Assembly (NCBI GenBank): GCA_035524335.1
Contig: DATKPE010000006.1
Span: forward strand, 1-39,841
Length of the DNA: 39,841 bases
Direction: 5' to 3'
DNA from: DATKPE01 sp035524335
Lineage (GTDB): Bacteria; Bacteroidota; Ignavibacteria; UBA10030; SZUA-254
Position numbers and translations under genes: made by a program
The notes under the pieces: generated by a model
Told to the model about the DNA's origin: nothing
The model's database searches: none
Seen by the model: the letters and a program-made list of their open reading frames with translations, nothing else
Shown here: in pieces, positions 15,523 to 24,075 of the stretch
How positions within the stretch are numbered: position 1 is the stretch's first letter
Layout of the letters: every line of letters starts with the position of its first letter

Positions 15523-17691
15523 TCAGATAAACAGCGGCGCCAGCACGAGCGTGATCGTCGAAAGAAGCTTGATCAGAACGTGGAGCGACGGGCCCGCGGT
15601 ATCCTTGAAGGGATCCCCGACGGTATCGCCGACGACGGAGGCTTTGTGCGGATCCGATTTCTTTCCGCCGTAAGCTCCGGTTTCGATGTACTTTTTTGCA
15701 TTGTCCCACGCACCGCCGCCGTTGTTCAGGAAGAGCGCCATGAGGATGCCGGTGATGGTGCCGGCCATGAGAAATCCGCCGATCACCTCGGCCCCGCTCG
15801 CGCCGCTCGCCTGCTGTCCGCCGAGATAATAGATCCATTTGAAGATGACGCCGACGCCGACCGTCATGCCGACCACCAGGAGACCGGGTAGAACCATCTT
15901 CCGGAGCGCGGCTCTGGTCGCGATGTCGACGCACTGGCCGTAGTCCGGCTTCGAGGTGCCTTTCATGATGCCGGGATTGTTCTTGAACTGTTCACGCACA
16001 TTGTTGATGATCGCATAGGCGGCGCGTCCGACCGCCTTGATGGCCAGCGAGGAAAAGAGGAACACAAGCACCGAGCCGAGCATGGCGCCGACGAAGACTT
16101 CCGGTTTGTTGAGATTGATGATCGGCTGGAACGTCGGGAGGTAGTTCCGCACCTCGTCGATGTAGGCGCCGAAGAGGAGGAACGCCGCGAGCGCCGCAGA
16201 ACCGACCGCGTATCCCTTCGTGAGCGCTTTCGTGGTGTTGCCAACCGAGTCGAGCCGGTCGGTCCGCTCGCGGATCGTTTCGGGCTGATGGCTCATCTCG
16301 ACGATCCCGCCGGCGTTGTCGGTGATCGGACCGAAGGTGTCCATCGCCAGAATATAGGCGGCCGTGCCGAGCATGCCCATCGTCGCAACGGCGGTGCCGA
16401 ACAGTCCCGCATCCTCCAGCCCTGAATGGGAACCGAGAAAATAGGCGCTCACGATCGCCGCGCCGATGACGAGCACCGGATAGCCGGTCGACTCCATCCC
16501 GATCGCGATGCCGGCGATGATGTTCGTGGCCGGACCGGTCTGGGACGCCTCGGCGATCATCTTCACCGGACGATACCGGTATTCCGTATAATACTGGGTG
16601 ATGTAGACGAACGCGATCGAGGTGACGACGCCGATAACCCCGCAGAGGAAAAAGTTGAAATAGTGATCGGCGCCGAGAAGCCACCGGGAGGCGATGAAGA
16701 ATCCGACCATCGCCAGCGTGGCGGCGATGAAATACCCGCGATTGAGCGCCTTCATCGGATCCTCCTTGTCGTTCGTTTTCACCGACAGGATCCCGACGAT
16801 CGAGGCGAGAATGCCGAATGCGCGCGCGACGAGCGGAAAGAGGATGACGCCCAGAAGCGTGAGGGCGTTCGCCTGGAAATACGCCGTGTTGGCCCGGTAG
16901 AGCCCCGCCGCGAGGATCATCGCGCCGATGTTCTCCGCCGCCGTCGACTCGAACAGGTCGGCGCCGCGGCCGGCGCAGTCGCCGACGTTGTCCCCAACCA
17001 GATCGGCGATGACGGCGGGATTGCGAGGATCGTCCTCGGGAATGCCGGCTTCCACCTTTCCGACGAGGTCGGCGCCGACGTCGGCGGCCTTCGTATAAAT
17101 ACCGCCGCCGAGCTGGGCGAAGAGCGCCACGAAACTCGCCCCGAACCCGTAGCCGACGATGAGGAGGGGAATCTTGGTCACGTCGGTCGTCACACCAAGG
17201 CTCTTCACGAGCGCGAAGAGGCCCGCCACGCCGAGCAGGCTCATTGCGACAACGAAGAAGCCGGACACCGCTCCGCCCCGGAGAGCCGTCTGGAGAGCGC
17301 CGTTCATGTCGGTGCGCGCCGCGGACGCCGTCCGGATGTTGCTCCGGATCGCGACCCACATACCCATGTAGCCGGCCGCAACCGAGCAGGCGGCCCCCAG
17401 CACGAACGAAAGAGTCGTCCAGAGAGCGAGGTCGGAAGAGCTGGCGGGATCGTGCTCATTATGCGCACGGACAAAAGCATACAGGATGTAGATCAGGCAG
17501 GCGAGGGCAATCGCGAGAACGCCGATCGTGCGGTTCTGCCTGCGGAGGAACGCTTCAGCTCCCTGCTTGATGGCGTTTGAGATTTCCTGCATCTTGTCGG
17601 TCCCGGTATCCCTTTTCAGAACATTCCGAATCAGATAGAAGGCGAACAGGAGCCCGACAACGCTGATGCCGAAGATGAGTGTCAATTCCAT
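15523..17691 (-). CDS. hppA: Membrane-bound proton-pumping pyrophosphatase
   Basis: A 722-residue integral membrane protein with about 16 membrane segments that couples PPi hydrolysis to ion pumping. The catalytic region is GGGIYTKAADVGADLVGK (195-212) with EDDPRNP just after, then DNVGDCAGRGADLFES (234-249). The position that sets potassium dependence reads GNTTKAL with Lys488; Lys here marks the K+-independent, H+-translocating class, whereas Ala marks K+-dependent enzymes. Full length. The upstream region (17692-17883) contains A/T-rich runs and a TACATT at 17846-17851 with only a weak -35, so its promoter is not certain. Confidence 0.96.
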   Translation of the reverse strand: MELTLIFGISVVGLLFAFYLIRNVLKRDTGTDKMQEISNAIKQGAEAFLRRQNRTIGVLAIALACLIYILYAFVRAHNEHDPASSSDLALWTTLSFVLGAACSVAAGYMGMWVAIRSNIRTASAARTDMNGALQTALRGGAVSGFFVVAMSLLGVAGLFALVKSLGVTTDVTKIPLLIVGYGFGASFVALFAQLGGGIYTKAADVGADLVGKVEAGIPEDDPRNPAVIADLVGDNVGDCAGRGADLFESTAAENIGAMILAAGLYRANTAYFQANALTLLGVILFPLVARAFGILASIVGILSVKTNDKEDPMKALNRGYFIAATLAMVGFFIASRWLLGADHYFNFFLCGVIGVVTSIAFVYITQYYTEYRYRPVKMIAEASQTGPATNIIAGIAIGMESTGYPVLVIGAAIVSAYFLGSHSGLEDAGLFGTAVATMGMLGTAAYILAMDTFGPITDNAGGIVEMSHQPETIRERTDRLDSVGNTTKALTKGYAVGSAALAAFLLFGAYIDEVRNYLPTFQPIINLNKPEVFVGAMLGSVLVFLFSSLAIKAVGRAAYAIINNVREQFKNNPGIMKGTSKPDYGQCVDIATRAALRKMVLPGLLVVGMTVGVGVIFKWIYYLGGQQASGASGAEVIGGFLMAGTITGILMALFLNNGGGAWDNAKKYIETGAYGGKKSDPHKASVVGDTVGDPFKDTAGPSLHVLIKLLSTITLVLAPLFI

Positions 17692-17883
17692 ACAGTCGCT
17701 CTGATCCTTTCCTCGATAACCCGTGGATGATATGTGGCCTGACGTCGATGCATTTCGGCGGGGCCACGATGTTCAATGGCATCCAAAAAACGAAAAAAAA
17801 TGATGAAAAACCACCGGAATGGCCCGCCTCAGCCAGAAAGGTTTTAATGTAGGGAAAAAAAATGAAAAAGGCGAATTTTTGAC

Positions 17884-17913
17884 AAAAAAAGGCCCGGATT
17901 CTCTTTCCGGGCC
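17884..17913 (-). terminator. Intrinsic terminator of the STAS-Exb-TonB-PstS-TPR unit
   Basis: On the minus strand GGCCCGGA-AAGAGAA-TCCGGGCC forms an 8-bp GC-rich hairpin followed at once by seven T residues. It lies about 55 bp after the TPR gene stop and is the best intrinsic terminator in the window. Confidence 0.88.
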
Positions 17914-17968
17914 CTTTCAAAATTCTGTATGCAACGAGCAGCGAATGCGCTGATCCGGAGAAACCCGG

Positions 17969-19477
17969 CTACTCACACTTCATGTTCAGGATCTCGAGCC
18001 CCTGCTGTGCCTTCTTCGCTTCCGGCGTATTCGGACAGGCCTTGATGATCTTGCAGTAATACTTTTTCGCATCCTCCTTGTTGTTGCTGTTCTGGGCGGC
18101 CTGCGCCGTATAGAGAAGCACCTCGCAGGTCGGTTTCAGCACAACCGCCTTTTTCAGGTATTCGAGGGACAGGCCGTACAGCCGCTTGGCCTCGGCGTCC
18201 TTCGCCTTCGTCGCCATGATGAGATACTCGATGCCGATCATCTTCGTCGCCTCCTCCAGCTGGGCGTCGTATTTTCCCTCCTCCATATTGGCGATGTCGA
18301 TCACCTTCTTGTACGCGGTGATGGCGGCATCCACGTCGCCGATCTGCAGGTCGCACTGTGCGAGGGTCTGCCATGCCTGGATGTTCTCCGGCCGGATGGC
18401 GATGCTCTTGTTGATATGATCCTGCGCCGCCTCGAACTGCTTCAACTGCATAAGCGACATGGCGGAATTCAGGTGCGCCGCGAACTGGTAGCCCGACGAG
18501 GTGTCGCAGGCGATCTTGCGCGCGAACATGCCGACCGCCTCTTCGTACTGCTTGAGCTTCATCAGGGTCGACCCGAGGTCGTACGGGACGTCACAGCGCG
18601 TCGAATCGCGGCTCAGCACTTTCCTGTAGACCATGGCCGCCGTATCGTATTTCTCCACCGACCGGTAGGCGCGGGCCAGACTGAGCAGGTCCTCGAGCCG
18701 CATCGAATCCATGTTGACGTTGCGGTATTTGTTGATCGCCTCCGCGCTGTTGCCGGTCTTCGCGAATGCCTCGGCCTGGTAGGCCTGCACCATGTTGTTC
18801 GACGGGTCGCGCTGGAGCACCTTTTCCGCCACCGGCAGGATGTCCTTCCAGTAACCGTTCTCCGCGAGGACGTGGACGAAGTTGCTCTGAACGTTCATCG
18901 AATCGGGTTCCTGCTTCGCCAGGCGTATGTACACCGGAAGCGCGTTCTGCCACTGCTTGGCGCGGACATAAATGTTCCCGAGCTGGGTCAGCGCAACCCC
19001 GTTCAGCGAATCGTACCTGAGCACCTGCAGATACCCGGTGACGGCTTCGGGATATTTTCGCACCTTCCTGTTCGTTTCCGCCAGCTTCAGCAGGAGACCG
19101 ACGTTGGTACTGTCGATTTCGGCACCCTTGCGGTACTGGTCGATGGCGCCGACGTAGACGTGCTGTATCATGTAGACGTCCCCGATGAGCTCATAGATCT
19201 TCGCATTCCCCGGCGCAAGTTCCTTGGCCTGGGTCAGCGCGATCACGGCCTGATCGGAGGAGTCGGCTTTGAAATAGGTGAGCCCGAGGTAGTAGTACGC
19301 ATCCGCCTTGGTTTTGTCGTTGCCGGTGGCGTCGCGGAAGGCTTCGATGGCCTTTGCGTAATCGTTCCGGCTGAGCGCGTCGAGGCCGGTCTTCATCGGA
19401 TCGTCGGCATGCGCGCGCGCGGTGAGTGCCAGGAAGGTCAGGATCGTCAGGAGCAGACGCTGTGCTAGATGGTTCAC
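17969..19477 (-). CDS. Secreted or periplasmic TPR-repeat protein
   Basis: A 502-residue protein. An N-terminal signal peptide ends near ARAHA at residue ~24. The rest is a continuous set of about ten tetratricopeptide units, with typical phrases such as AYYYLGLTYFKADSSDQAVIAL, ALTQLGNIYVRAKQWQNALPVY and AWQTLAQCDLQIGDVDAAITAY. TPR arrays scaffold protein complexes. Five Cys occur in the C-terminal half, including two near the end (CNT in KACPN and the terminal CE). The ATG follows the pstS-like stop by two bases. It ends the TonB unit and probably acts in the periplasm with it; the partner is unknown. Confidence 0.9.
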   Translation of the reverse strand: MNHLAQRLLLTILTFLALTARAHADDPMKTGLDALSRNDYAKAIEAFRDATGNDKTKADAYYYLGLTYFKADSSDQAVIALTQAKELAPGNAKIYELIGDVYMIQHVYVGAIDQYRKGAEIDSTNVGLLLKLAETNRKVRKYPEAVTGYLQVLRYDSLNGVALTQLGNIYVRAKQWQNALPVYIRLAKQEPDSMNVQSNFVHVLAENGYWKDILPVAEKVLQRDPSNNMVQAYQAEAFAKTGNSAEAINKYRNVNMDSMRLEDLLSLARAYRSVEKYDTAAMVYRKVLSRDSTRCDVPYDLGSTLMKLKQYEEAVGMFARKIACDTSSGYQFAAHLNSAMSLMQLKQFEAAQDHINKSIAIRPENIQAWQTLAQCDLQIGDVDAAITAYKKVIDIANMEEGKYDAQLEEATKMIGIEYLIMATKAKDAEAKRLYGLSLEYLKKAVVLKPTCEVLLYTAQAAQNSNNKEDAKKYYCKIIKACPNTPEAKKAQQGLEILNMKCE

Positions 19478-19479
19478 GG

Positions 19480-20400
19480 TTATTGCCCTTTATTGGTTAA
19501 TGAAACGAGCCGCACCGGCATCGTGGCCGGTACGAGTCCGCTTTTTAAAATGATCGACTGTCCCGGCGCGCTGGTGACGAACGCCGTGAAGCCGTTGCCG
19601 ACGCTGTACGCGTCGGTCCGCGAGTAGATATAGATCTCCCGGACGATCGGATAGGTATGCTGATACACGTACGCCTGGTACGGTTTGAGATAATCGTGTT
19701 TACTGCCGAGGGAATCGGGCGCCGAGGGATCGTTCAGCGCGAGCGGTTCGACTCCCTTCACGCTGTCGGCGACCCAGTTGATGCCCGACATGCCGAGCGC
19801 GAGCGGATCGGCGGCGACGCGCGCCATCATGTCCTGCGATGTGGCCGCGGCGAACGCCTGGACGCCGAAATCACGGTCTCCGAGAATCCTCTTTCGGACC
19901 ACCTCGTAGGTGCCGGAATTCCTCGGGGGGAGATAGAGATGGATCGGCCCGTCAAGAGCCGACGGACCGAGCTCGCTCCAGCGCCGGATCGTACCGGAAA
20001 AAATGCTGTCGAGCTGAGTCGTCCGCAGACGGCCGAGCCCGTTCCCCGCGTGCACCAGCATCGCCACTCCGTCGATGGCGATTTTGTACTCCGCCACCTC
20101 GATGCCCGCCTTCTTCGCCACCTGGCGTTCCTCGTCGTTGAACGCACGCGATGTCACGATCACCTTGATCGAATCGTTGAAGAACCTGGCGATCGCCTCG
20201 CGCGTGGTCGAGACCACGAGGTCCACATGCGCATCGGGATAGAGTTCCTCGAATTTCGCTTTTTCCGTGGTGATCACCGGAGCGACCGATTCCGCCGTCA
20301 CAATGGTGACACGCCCCTTCGTGGGCGTCTCTTTCCGGTCGTCCTGGCATCCGGCCGAGGCCAGCAGCAGGAGGACGGCGAACAGAATTGTCCGTTTCAT
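19480..20400 (-). CDS. PstS-like substrate-binding lipoprotein
   Basis: A 306-residue protein with a lipobox (LLASAGC, Cys18). The mature part follows the PstS-type periplasmic binding fold: GRVTIVTAESVAPV opening, TSRAFNDEERQVAKK, IAIDGVAMLVHAGNG, LDSIFSGTIRRWSELG and PPRNSGTYEV. These segments match phosphate-binding PstS proteins, where Ser/Thr and Arg residues contact phosphate. There is no pstC, pstA or pstB nearby, so it probably does not feed an ABC transporter here. Such PstS-like proteins do recur beside TonB/ExbB genes in Bacteroidota-type genomes. ATGA overlap with the upstream 72-residue gene. Confidence 0.88.
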   Translation of the reverse strand: MKRTILFAVLLLLASAGCQDDRKETPTKGRVTIVTAESVAPVITTEKAKFEELYPDAHVDLVVSTTREAIARFFNDSIKVIVTSRAFNDEERQVAKKAGIEVAEYKIAIDGVAMLVHAGNGLGRLRTTQLDSIFSGTIRRWSELGPSALDGPIHLYLPPRNSGTYEVVRKRILGDRDFGVQAFAAATSQDMMARVAADPLALGMSGINWVADSVKGVEPLALNDPSAPDSLGSKHDYLKPYQAYVYQHTYPIVREIYIYSRTDAYSVGNGFTAFVTSAPGQSIILKSGLVPATMPVRLVSLTNKGQ

Positions 20401-20615
20401 AGGTGCGATTCGAACCTCTTCCTTGCCCGCTCCTTCATAAACATCATGATGAAGCGATATGTTCCGTAGACGACCATCACGATCCCGAGGATCAGACGGT
20501 AATTGTCGGGAATATAGTCGGGCAGCAGCTGCCCGAAGAGGATGATGATGCCGAGAACCAGCACCAGACCGGCGGTGATGCCGCCGACGATGTTCAGTAT
20601 GATCTGCGGGTTCAT
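20397..20615 (-). CDS. Small two-segment membrane protein
   Basis: A 72-residue protein with two membrane helices (about 6-30 and 39-61) and a basic tail (KERARKRFESHL). The hairpin turn is short (PDYIPDNYR). The ATG at 20615 is chosen because the frame upstream is out-of-frame tonB sequence with no membrane character. The stop overlaps the pstS-like start by ATGA. The family is not recognised; conserved position between TonB and PstS suggests a membrane component of the same system. Confidence 0.8.
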   Translation of the reverse strand: MNPQIILNIVGGITAGLVLVLGIIILFGQLLPDYIPDNYRLILGIVMVVYGTYRFIMMFMKERARKRFESHL

Positions 20616-20659
20616 AACGGCTCCGGAAATAGTTGTCTGCACGCGGGCCTGTCGCCCGG

Positions 20660-21394
20660 TCACTTCCTCAGGGAAAACCGGAAGGGGACCGATACCCAGA
20701 CCGTCACCGGTCCGCCGCCGGACAGCGCCGGCGTGAACAGCCATTGCTCCGCGGCGGCCAGCGCCGCCTCGTTGAACAGATCCGCGTCGCTCCGCTGGAT
20801 AAACGCCTTCTTCACCCTTCCCTCCTTCGTCACGAGCATCCGGACAATCACCTTCCCTTCGATCGATCCTCGGCGGGCGATTTCCGGATACACCGGACTG
20901 ACCATGCGGACCGGGACCGGTTCCTGCTCGACGGCGACGAATGCCGCCGCATCGGGATCTTCCGGGATCGCCTCGGGCACCCCGACCTCCGGCTGGACAT
21001 CGGTCCCCGCGGAGACGCCTGCCCCGTGATCCAGTGACGCCCCGGTCTGCGTCGGAATCGTCGCATCCGGACTCACGTTCAGGTCCGGCACCGGGACGGG
21101 AACTCCGAGGACAGGTTTGGAGCCCGTCAGACTCACCGGAATCTGCGGTATTCCGCCCTCACCTCGGATCGAGGGAGGCGGTGCAAGTTCCATCAGCCGG
21201 ACCGGTATATGGATGACGCCGGTATACTCCTCATCCGGCGTGAGTGCGTTCACGAGATAGTATCCGCCTATCAGCAGGCAATGGAAGAGAACCGCCGAGG
21301 TCAGACCTGCCGCCGCGTACCGGTTCTGCATCCGCCGCAGATCGTACGCACCGCCGGCGGGAGACTGCAACACAGCGCTGGAAAGCATCGTCAT
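20660..21394 (-). CDS. TonB-family energy transducer (second copy)
   Basis: A 244-residue protein with the TonB layout. A single membrane anchor lies near residues 28-50 (GLTSAVLFHCLLIGGYYLV). A long Pro/Val-rich periplasmic spacer (VPVPVPDLNV...) follows, and the TonB C-terminal domain is at about 160-244 (SPVYPEIARRGSIEGKVIVRMLV, ending VWVSVPFRFSLRK). TonB passes proton-motive energy from ExbB/ExbD to outer-membrane receptors. It is a clear paralogue of the neighbour at 21523-22239. Two hairpins lie between the two copies. Confidence 0.93.
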   Translation of the reverse strand: MTMLSSAVLQSPAGGAYDLRRMQNRYAAAGLTSAVLFHCLLIGGYYLVNALTPDEEYTGVIHIPVRLMELAPPPSIRGEGGIPQIPVSLTGSKPVLGVPVPVPDLNVSPDATIPTQTGASLDHGAGVSAGTDVQPEVGVPEAIPEDPDAAAFVAVEQEPVPVRMVSPVYPEIARRGSIEGKVIVRMLVTKEGRVKKAFIQRSDADLFNEAALAAAEQWLFTPALSGGGPVTVWVSVPFRFSLRK

Positions 21395-21405
21395 TCATCC
21401 TTTCT

Positions 21406-21514
21406 CCGGGCGCCTGCGCCCGGGATGAACGGAAGCTTCTCAAAGAACAGCGGCGCCGGGCACGGCCGGGCCGGAGAACGGCGGGCGGAGAACCGCGGTA
21501 TGCGGTTCGCCGCC
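21406..21514 (-). other. Two hairpins in the tonB-tonB gap
   Basis: The 128-bp gap holds two inverted repeats. One, CCGGGCG-CCTG-CGCCCGG, is perfect at 21406-21423 and lies right before the second tonB ribosome site (AAGGATGA). The other, at 21484-21514, is a 12-bp stem with one mismatch (GGCGG and GAACCGC arms, 5-nt loop), close to the first tonB stop. Neither has a U tract, so they are more likely mRNA stability or processing elements than terminators. Confidence 0.5.
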
Positions 21515-21522
21515 CTGTCGGT

Positions 21523-22239
21523 CTATTTATTGAGCTTGAATCTGAACGGAATAACCGCCCACACCGCCACCGGGCCGTTATTCATCATCGCGGGTGTGAA
21601 GACCCACTGTTTCGCCGCTTCGAGGGCGGGATCGTTGAAGATATCGGCATCGCTCTTCGCGATAACCGCCTTCTTCGCCTTTCCCTCCTTGTCGACGAGG
21701 ATCTTCACCCAGACAACGCCTTCCACATTCGCCCGGCGGGCGATTTCGGGATAGGTGGGCTGGACCGTTTTGACCGGCACCGGCTGTTTTTCCACCGGGA
21801 CAAAGTCCGGCGGTTCTTCTTCGTCGATCTTGATATCCTGCTGGACCGCGACGCCGCCGCTTCCCTCGCCGGAACTGATGGCGGGGGCCGCGACTTCGGA
21901 AAGTTCCTTCTGAGACGCGATGGTCTGTTCGGGATTCACTTCCGCGTCGGGGACCGGGACAGGGATACCGACGGTCGGTTTCGCGACCGGGACGCTCACC
22001 TGCACCTGCGGGGCCGCTTCCGTATTGGTGATCGACGGAGGCGGACCGAGTTCAGTGTACTTGAGGATCCGCACGGTCATGACCGGTTCATCCTCGGCCG
22101 AGAGGACCTGCGAGAGGTAGTATCCGCCGATGACGACGCAATGAAGACCGATCGCGATCGAGAGGGCAATCGACGCATACTTCTGATACAGGCCGCGGAG
22201 TTCGCGCATGCCGTACATCACTGACGAACTGGCTGTCAT
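21523..22239 (-). CDS. TonB-family energy transducer (first copy)
   Basis: A 238-residue TonB protein. The membrane anchor is near residues 23-45 (ASIALSIAIGLHCVVIGGYYL), followed by a Pro/Val-rich periplasmic linker with VPVPDAEVNP. The C-terminal domain has QPTYPEIARRANVEGVVWVKILV and ends AVWAVIPFRFKLNK. Layout and termini parallel the second copy, so these are tandem paralogues with diverged linkers. It starts 20 bp after exbD and belongs to the same transcript. Confidence 0.94.
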   Translation of the reverse strand: MTASSSVMYGMRELRGLYQKYASIALSIAIGLHCVVIGGYYLSQVLSAEDEPVMTVRILKYTELGPPPSITNTEAAPQVQVSVPVAKPTVGIPVPVPDAEVNPEQTIASQKELSEVAAPAISSGEGSGGVAVQQDIKIDEEEPPDFVPVEKQPVPVKTVQPTYPEIARRANVEGVVWVKILVDKEGKAKKAVIAKSDADIFNDPALEAAKQWVFTPAMMNNGPVAVWAVIPFRFKLNK

Positions 22240-22259
22240 TGATTTGTCTCCTTTCTCCC

Positions 22260-22763
22260 CTACGAAGCGACCTTCTGCATCGCAGTCCGGTCGGCGTCGG
22301 CCATCGGCGCCAGGCTGAACCGCTGCATGTTCGCGAGGTTGAGTTCATCCATCACATCGACCATATAGTGGTACTTCCCCTTCCGGTCGATCTTGATGAG
22401 AGTAATGAGTTTGGGATTCTGCTGGAGCTTCCCCGTGATCAGTCCGCGGAGACTTTTCATGTCCGTCTTCTGGAGAGGGTCGACGCCCATCTGCCAGTAG
22501 AGCTGGCCGTCCTCCGCGATCATCAGCGTCATGAGATTGCTCTGGGCGACCTCGACGGTCGTCTTCGCATCGGGAGGGAGGTTGATCTCCATCGTCTGGG
22601 GGCGCTTCATCGAGGTGGTCAGCATGAAGAAGGTCAGCAGGAGAAATGCGACGTCCACCATCGGTGTCATATCGATACGGACACCGAGGCGGCGCATTTT
22701 TTTATGCTTTTTCTTCTTCTTGTCGTGCCCTCGGGGGGCTGCACCGCCATCCATTCCTGCCAT
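22260..22763 (-). CDS. exbD: ExbD/TolR-family protein (second copy)
   Basis: A 167-residue protein with a Lys-rich cytoplasmic N-terminus (KKKKKHKKMRRL), then the membrane helix entered through RIDMTPMVDVAFLLLTFFM. The Asp in PMVDVAF is the proton-carrying residue of this family. The periplasmic domain includes INLPPDAKTTVEVAQSN and a LITLIKIDRKGKYHYMVDVMDEL ending. Works with ExbB to energise TonB. It is a paralogue of the preceding exbD. Confidence 0.93.
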   Translation of the reverse strand: MAGMDGGAAPRGHDKKKKKHKKMRRLGVRIDMTPMVDVAFLLLTFFMLTTSMKRPQTMEINLPPDAKTTVEVAQSNLMTLMIAEDGQLYWQMGVDPLQKTDMKSLRGLITGKLQQNPKLITLIKIDRKGKYHYMVDVMDELNLANMQRFSLAPMADADRTAMQKVAS

Positions 22764-22779
22764 GGTGAATTTCCTTCAG

Positions 22780-23241
22780 TTATTTTTTCAGGTCGGTGAT
22801 CAGATTGAATCGCGTGATGTTCGTCTTCTGAAGAATGTTCATGACATCTTCGCTCAGGCCGTATTCCGCATCCTTGTCCCCTTTCACAACGGTGTACAGC
22901 CGGGGATTTGCGATACGGGCCTGGACAAGAAGATTGCCGAGATCCTTGGTCAGGACCTCCACGCCGATCCGGTTTTTGTTCTCCTCACCGAAAATCTTTG
23001 CCATCATCTTCGGCGAATCGAAACCGAGGAACAGCCGCCCGTCCTTGCTGAGGGTGATCAGCATGACGTTCGACTCGGGCAGTTTGAACGCCGAGTGCGA
23101 GGAGGGGAGCGTGATCTGGACCTCTTCCGGCGGCCGGAACTGCGTCGTCAGCATGAAGAATGTCAGAAGAAGAAACGCGACATCGACCATCGGCGTCATA
23201 TCGATCCGGATGTTGACCCGCGTTTTTTTGATTTTAGGCAT
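22780..23241 (-). CDS. exbD: ExbD/TolR-family protein (first copy)
   Basis: A 153-residue protein. A short basic N-terminus (MPKIKKTRVNI) precedes RIDMTPMVDVAFLLLTFFM with the essential Asp. The periplasmic part contains EVQITLPSSHSAFKL and a final VVKGDKDAEYGLSEDVMNILQ that resembles the Lys-x-Asp segment of ExbD. It starts 17 bp after exbB. Two ExbD copies in a row are common in Bacteroidota-type TonB clusters. Confidence 0.93.
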   Translation of the reverse strand: MPKIKKTRVNIRIDMTPMVDVAFLLLTFFMLTTQFRPPEEVQITLPSSHSAFKLPESNVMLITLSKDGRLFLGFDSPKMMAKIFGEENKNRIGVEVLTKDLGNLLVQARIANPRLYTVVKGDKDAEYGLSEDVMNILQKTNITRFNLITDLKK

Positions 23242-23258
23242 CGGGAAACCCTTTCCGG

Positions 23259-24041
23259 TTACTTGCCGCGGGTCGTCAGTGTCTGGACGACGTCATAACT
23301 CGCTTCGTCGATCATATAGGTGAAGTTGTCCACCTTGTTGACGAAGAAGTTGTACGCCACGATGCCGACGATTCCGGCGAAGAGACCGAGTGCCGTGTTG
23401 ATCAGCGCCTCGGAAATACCGATGGACAGCTGGATGGCGTCCGGGGATCCGCCCTGCTGGGCAAGCGCCCGGAACGCACGGATCATGCCGATAACCGTGC
23501 CAAGCAGGCCGAACATCGTCGACACCGACGCGATGGTCGACATGGCGATGAGATTCTTTTCCAGGATCGGCATCTCAAGCGCGGTCGCTTCCTCGATCGC
23601 GCGCTGAACTTCCGCCATCTGCTTCTCCGCTTCCATGTTCTTGCTCTCCTTCTGGAGCGAATTGTAGCGCTCCAGACCGGCCTTGATGATCGTCGCCAGC
23701 GATCCGCGCTGATGATCGCACGCGCTGATCGCCGCTTCGATATCGCCCGTGGAAAGATTCTTCTGGACGTTCTTCAGGAAGGTCGCCAGCGATCCGCGGC
23801 CGGAGGCCTTCTTCAGCGACAGCATCCGCTCGATCACGAACGTGATCACCATGATCGACAGCGTGATGAGGATCGGCACGATGATACCGCCCGTGTACAC
23901 CTGCCCCATCAGGTTGACCGGCTTTTCGTGCCCGGCGCCGTCCGAAAAGTTCGCCGGGTTCCCGAGCACGAACAGGTAGATGAGGATGGAGGCGGTCAAT
24001 GCCCCGACCACCAGCACGACAACAAACGTTGACTGCTTCAT
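23259..24041 (-). CDS. exbB: ExbB/TolQ/MotA proton-channel protein
   Basis: A 260-residue membrane protein. Membrane segments lie at about residues 5-27, 46-66, 160-180 and 200-222, with the family's cytoplasmic loop between the second and third. Typical signatures are TGGIIVPILITLSIMVITFVIERM, ASVSTMFGLLGTVIGMIRAF and SEALINTALGLFAGIVGIVAYN. The ATG at 24041 follows AGGAG and begins directly with the first helix; an in-frame ATG 21 codons earlier lacks support. ExbB forms the stator with ExbD and powers TonB. Confidence 0.94.
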   Translation of the reverse strand: MKQSTFVVVLVVGALTASILIYLFVLGNPANFSDGAGHEKPVNLMGQVYTGGIIVPILITLSIMVITFVIERMLSLKKASGRGSLATFLKNVQKNLSTGDIEAAISACDHQRGSLATIIKAGLERYNSLQKESKNMEAEKQMAEVQRAIEEATALEMPILEKNLIAMSTIASVSTMFGLLGTVIGMIRAFRALAQQGGSPDAIQLSIGISEALINTALGLFAGIVGIVAYNFFVNKVDNFTYMIDEASYDVVQTLTTRGK

Positions 24042-24075
24042 GTGTACTGCTCCTGTATTGTGTGAAACATGAATG

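Noticed and set aside
20616..20744. N-terminal extension of the 72-residue membrane protein
   Set aside because: Out-of-frame reading of the end of tonB without membrane or domain character.
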